Below are positions 6,029-6,673 of a DNA stretch of 6,673 bases, piece after piece. This DNA comes from an uncultured Flavobacteriales bacterium (GTDB lineage Bacteria > Bacteroidota > Bacteroidia > Flavobacteriales > Vicingaceae), in the NCBI GenBank assembly GCA_913052515.1, contig CAJXFJ010000096.1, forward strand, positions 1-6,673. The letters are read 5' to 3'. The first letter of the stretch is position 1; each line of letters begins with the position of its first letter. A model generated the notes under the pieces. The model ran no database searches. It worked only from the letters and a program-made list of their open reading frames with translations, and was not told the origin of the DNA. A program made the translations under genes and the position numbers.

Positions 6029-6673
6029 ATGTTGACTACCAAAAAGATTTCTGCACTTATTAATTTATTGGACGATCCTGATGAATCCGTTTACGATCAA
6101 GTTTGTCGTGAATTACTTGAATTAGGAGAAGATGTTGTCCCCTTTTTGGAAAGTGCTTGGGAAACTTCATTTGATGCCATACTTCAAGAACGAATTGAAA
6201 GTATCATTCATCAAATCAACTTTCAATCTGTACTTAACGGCATTAGAACTTGGAGAGATTCAAAAGATAAAAGTCTACTGGAAGCAGCAATTCTACTTAG
6301 TAAATTCCAATATGCTGACTTAGATGAAAACCATATCCGAGACTTTATCGATCAATTAACTCAAGATGTTTGGATTGAACTAAACAGCGATTACACTGCA
6401 CTTGAAAAAGCTGGCATTTTTAATAAAGTATTTTTTGAAATCTATGGCTTTTCAGGTAATAAGAAAACTTTTCATTCCCCTCACAACTACTTTTTAAACA
6501 ATGTATTAGATAGTAGAAAAGGAAATCCGATGAGCCTTTCTATTATCTATTTGGAAGTAGCGAAACGATTGAAAGTTCCCATTTATGGAATAAATCTACC
6601 AGAACATTTTGTATTAGGTTTTGCAAAACTCCCTATCGAATATATAGATAAACCTACAAAAGAAGATATCCTC
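6029..6673 (+). CDS. SirB1-like protein with transglutaminase-like core, 3'-truncated by the window edge
   Basis: An open frame of 215 codons from the ATG at 6029, still open at the last base. The N-terminal 1-60 is helical and HEAT-repeat-like (ISALINLLDDPDESVYDQVCRELLELGEDVVPFLES). The region from about 117 matches the SirB1 / transglutaminase-like core 2 family: a helical stretch ending HNYFLNNVLDSRKGNP, then MSLSIIYLEVAKRLKVPIYGINLPEHFVLGF (168-198), equivalent to the SirB1 block that typically reads P-x-S-L ... P-G-H-F. His193 is kept. No cysteine is seen where transglutaminases carry the nucleophile, which is usual in this family and argues against classical transglutaminase activity. 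SirB1 proteins have no firmly established biochemical function. It follows the phosphorylase gene by 70 bases and may share its transcript. The ATG is preferred because the first helix begins a few residues later; TTG at 6008 is a less likely alternative. Confidence 0.85.
   Translation, partial: MLTTKKISALINLLDDPDESVYDQVCRELLELGEDVVPFLESAWETSFDAILQERIESIIHQINFQSVLNGIRTWRDSKDKSLLEAAILLSKFQYADLDENHIRDFIDQLTQDVWIELNSDYTALEKAGIFNKVFFEIYGFSGNKKTFHSPHNYFLNNVLDSRKGNPMSLSIIYLEVAKRLKVPIYGINLPEHFVLGFAKLPIEYIDKPTKEDIL

Noticed and set aside
6132..6323. Plus-strand frame of 63 codons within the right-edge gene
   Set aside because: It lies in another frame of the SirB1-like gene, whose own frame is open from 6029 to the window end and matches a known family.

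Overview
The window is an ordinary, gene-dense housekeeping segment from an AT-rich bacterium, most likely a member of the Bacteroidota (Flavobacteriia-like). This rests on three things: the style of the proteins (a Bacteroidota-type UvrA, a roughly 230-residue LOG-family protein, tandem-domain Usp, and SirB1-like protein); the absence of a convincing Shine-Dalgarno sequence before any visible start codon; and promoter-like sequences of the Bacteroidota TTTG / TAnnTTTG type. No mobile element, CRISPR array, tRNA, rRNA, phage gene or obvious horizontally acquired block is visible. No stretch longer than about 91 bases lacks a gene.

Layout. (1) A plus-strand pair at the left: the 3' three-quarters of uvrA (1-2145, 5' end outside the window), overlapped by ATGA with a LOG-family nucleotide phosphoribohydrolase gene (2142-2837). 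(2) A minus-strand pair read toward them: a tandem universal stress protein gene (5000 to 4095), then cinA (4079 to 2820) 15 bases downstream. The 3' ends of the LOG gene and cinA overlap tail to tail by 18 bp. (3) A 91-bp divergent intergenic region (5001-5091) with a candidate usp promoter and two copies of an AT-rich, partly palindromic 12-mer. (4) A plus-strand uridine phosphorylase-like gene (5092-5958), followed after 70 bases by a SirB1/transglutaminase-like gene (6029 onward) that runs off the right edge.

How the genes fit together. UvrA is the damage-recognition ATPase of nucleotide excision repair. Three other genes act on nucleotides or nucleosides: LOG is expected to cleave nucleoside monophosphates into base and ribose 5-phosphate, CinA combines an ADP-ribose pyrophosphatase-like domain with an NMN deamidase domain, and the phosphorylase splits uridine into uracil and ribose 1-phosphate. 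With the ATP-binding Usp, this gives a loose theme of nucleotide salvage and stress, but gene order alone does not prove a shared pathway.

I looked for an undescribed system and did not find one. The most interesting signals are the paired dyad elements between usp and the phosphorylase gene, the register-matched antisense overlap of LOG and cinA, a missing zinc-ligand cysteine in UvrA, and a degenerate second Usp domain.
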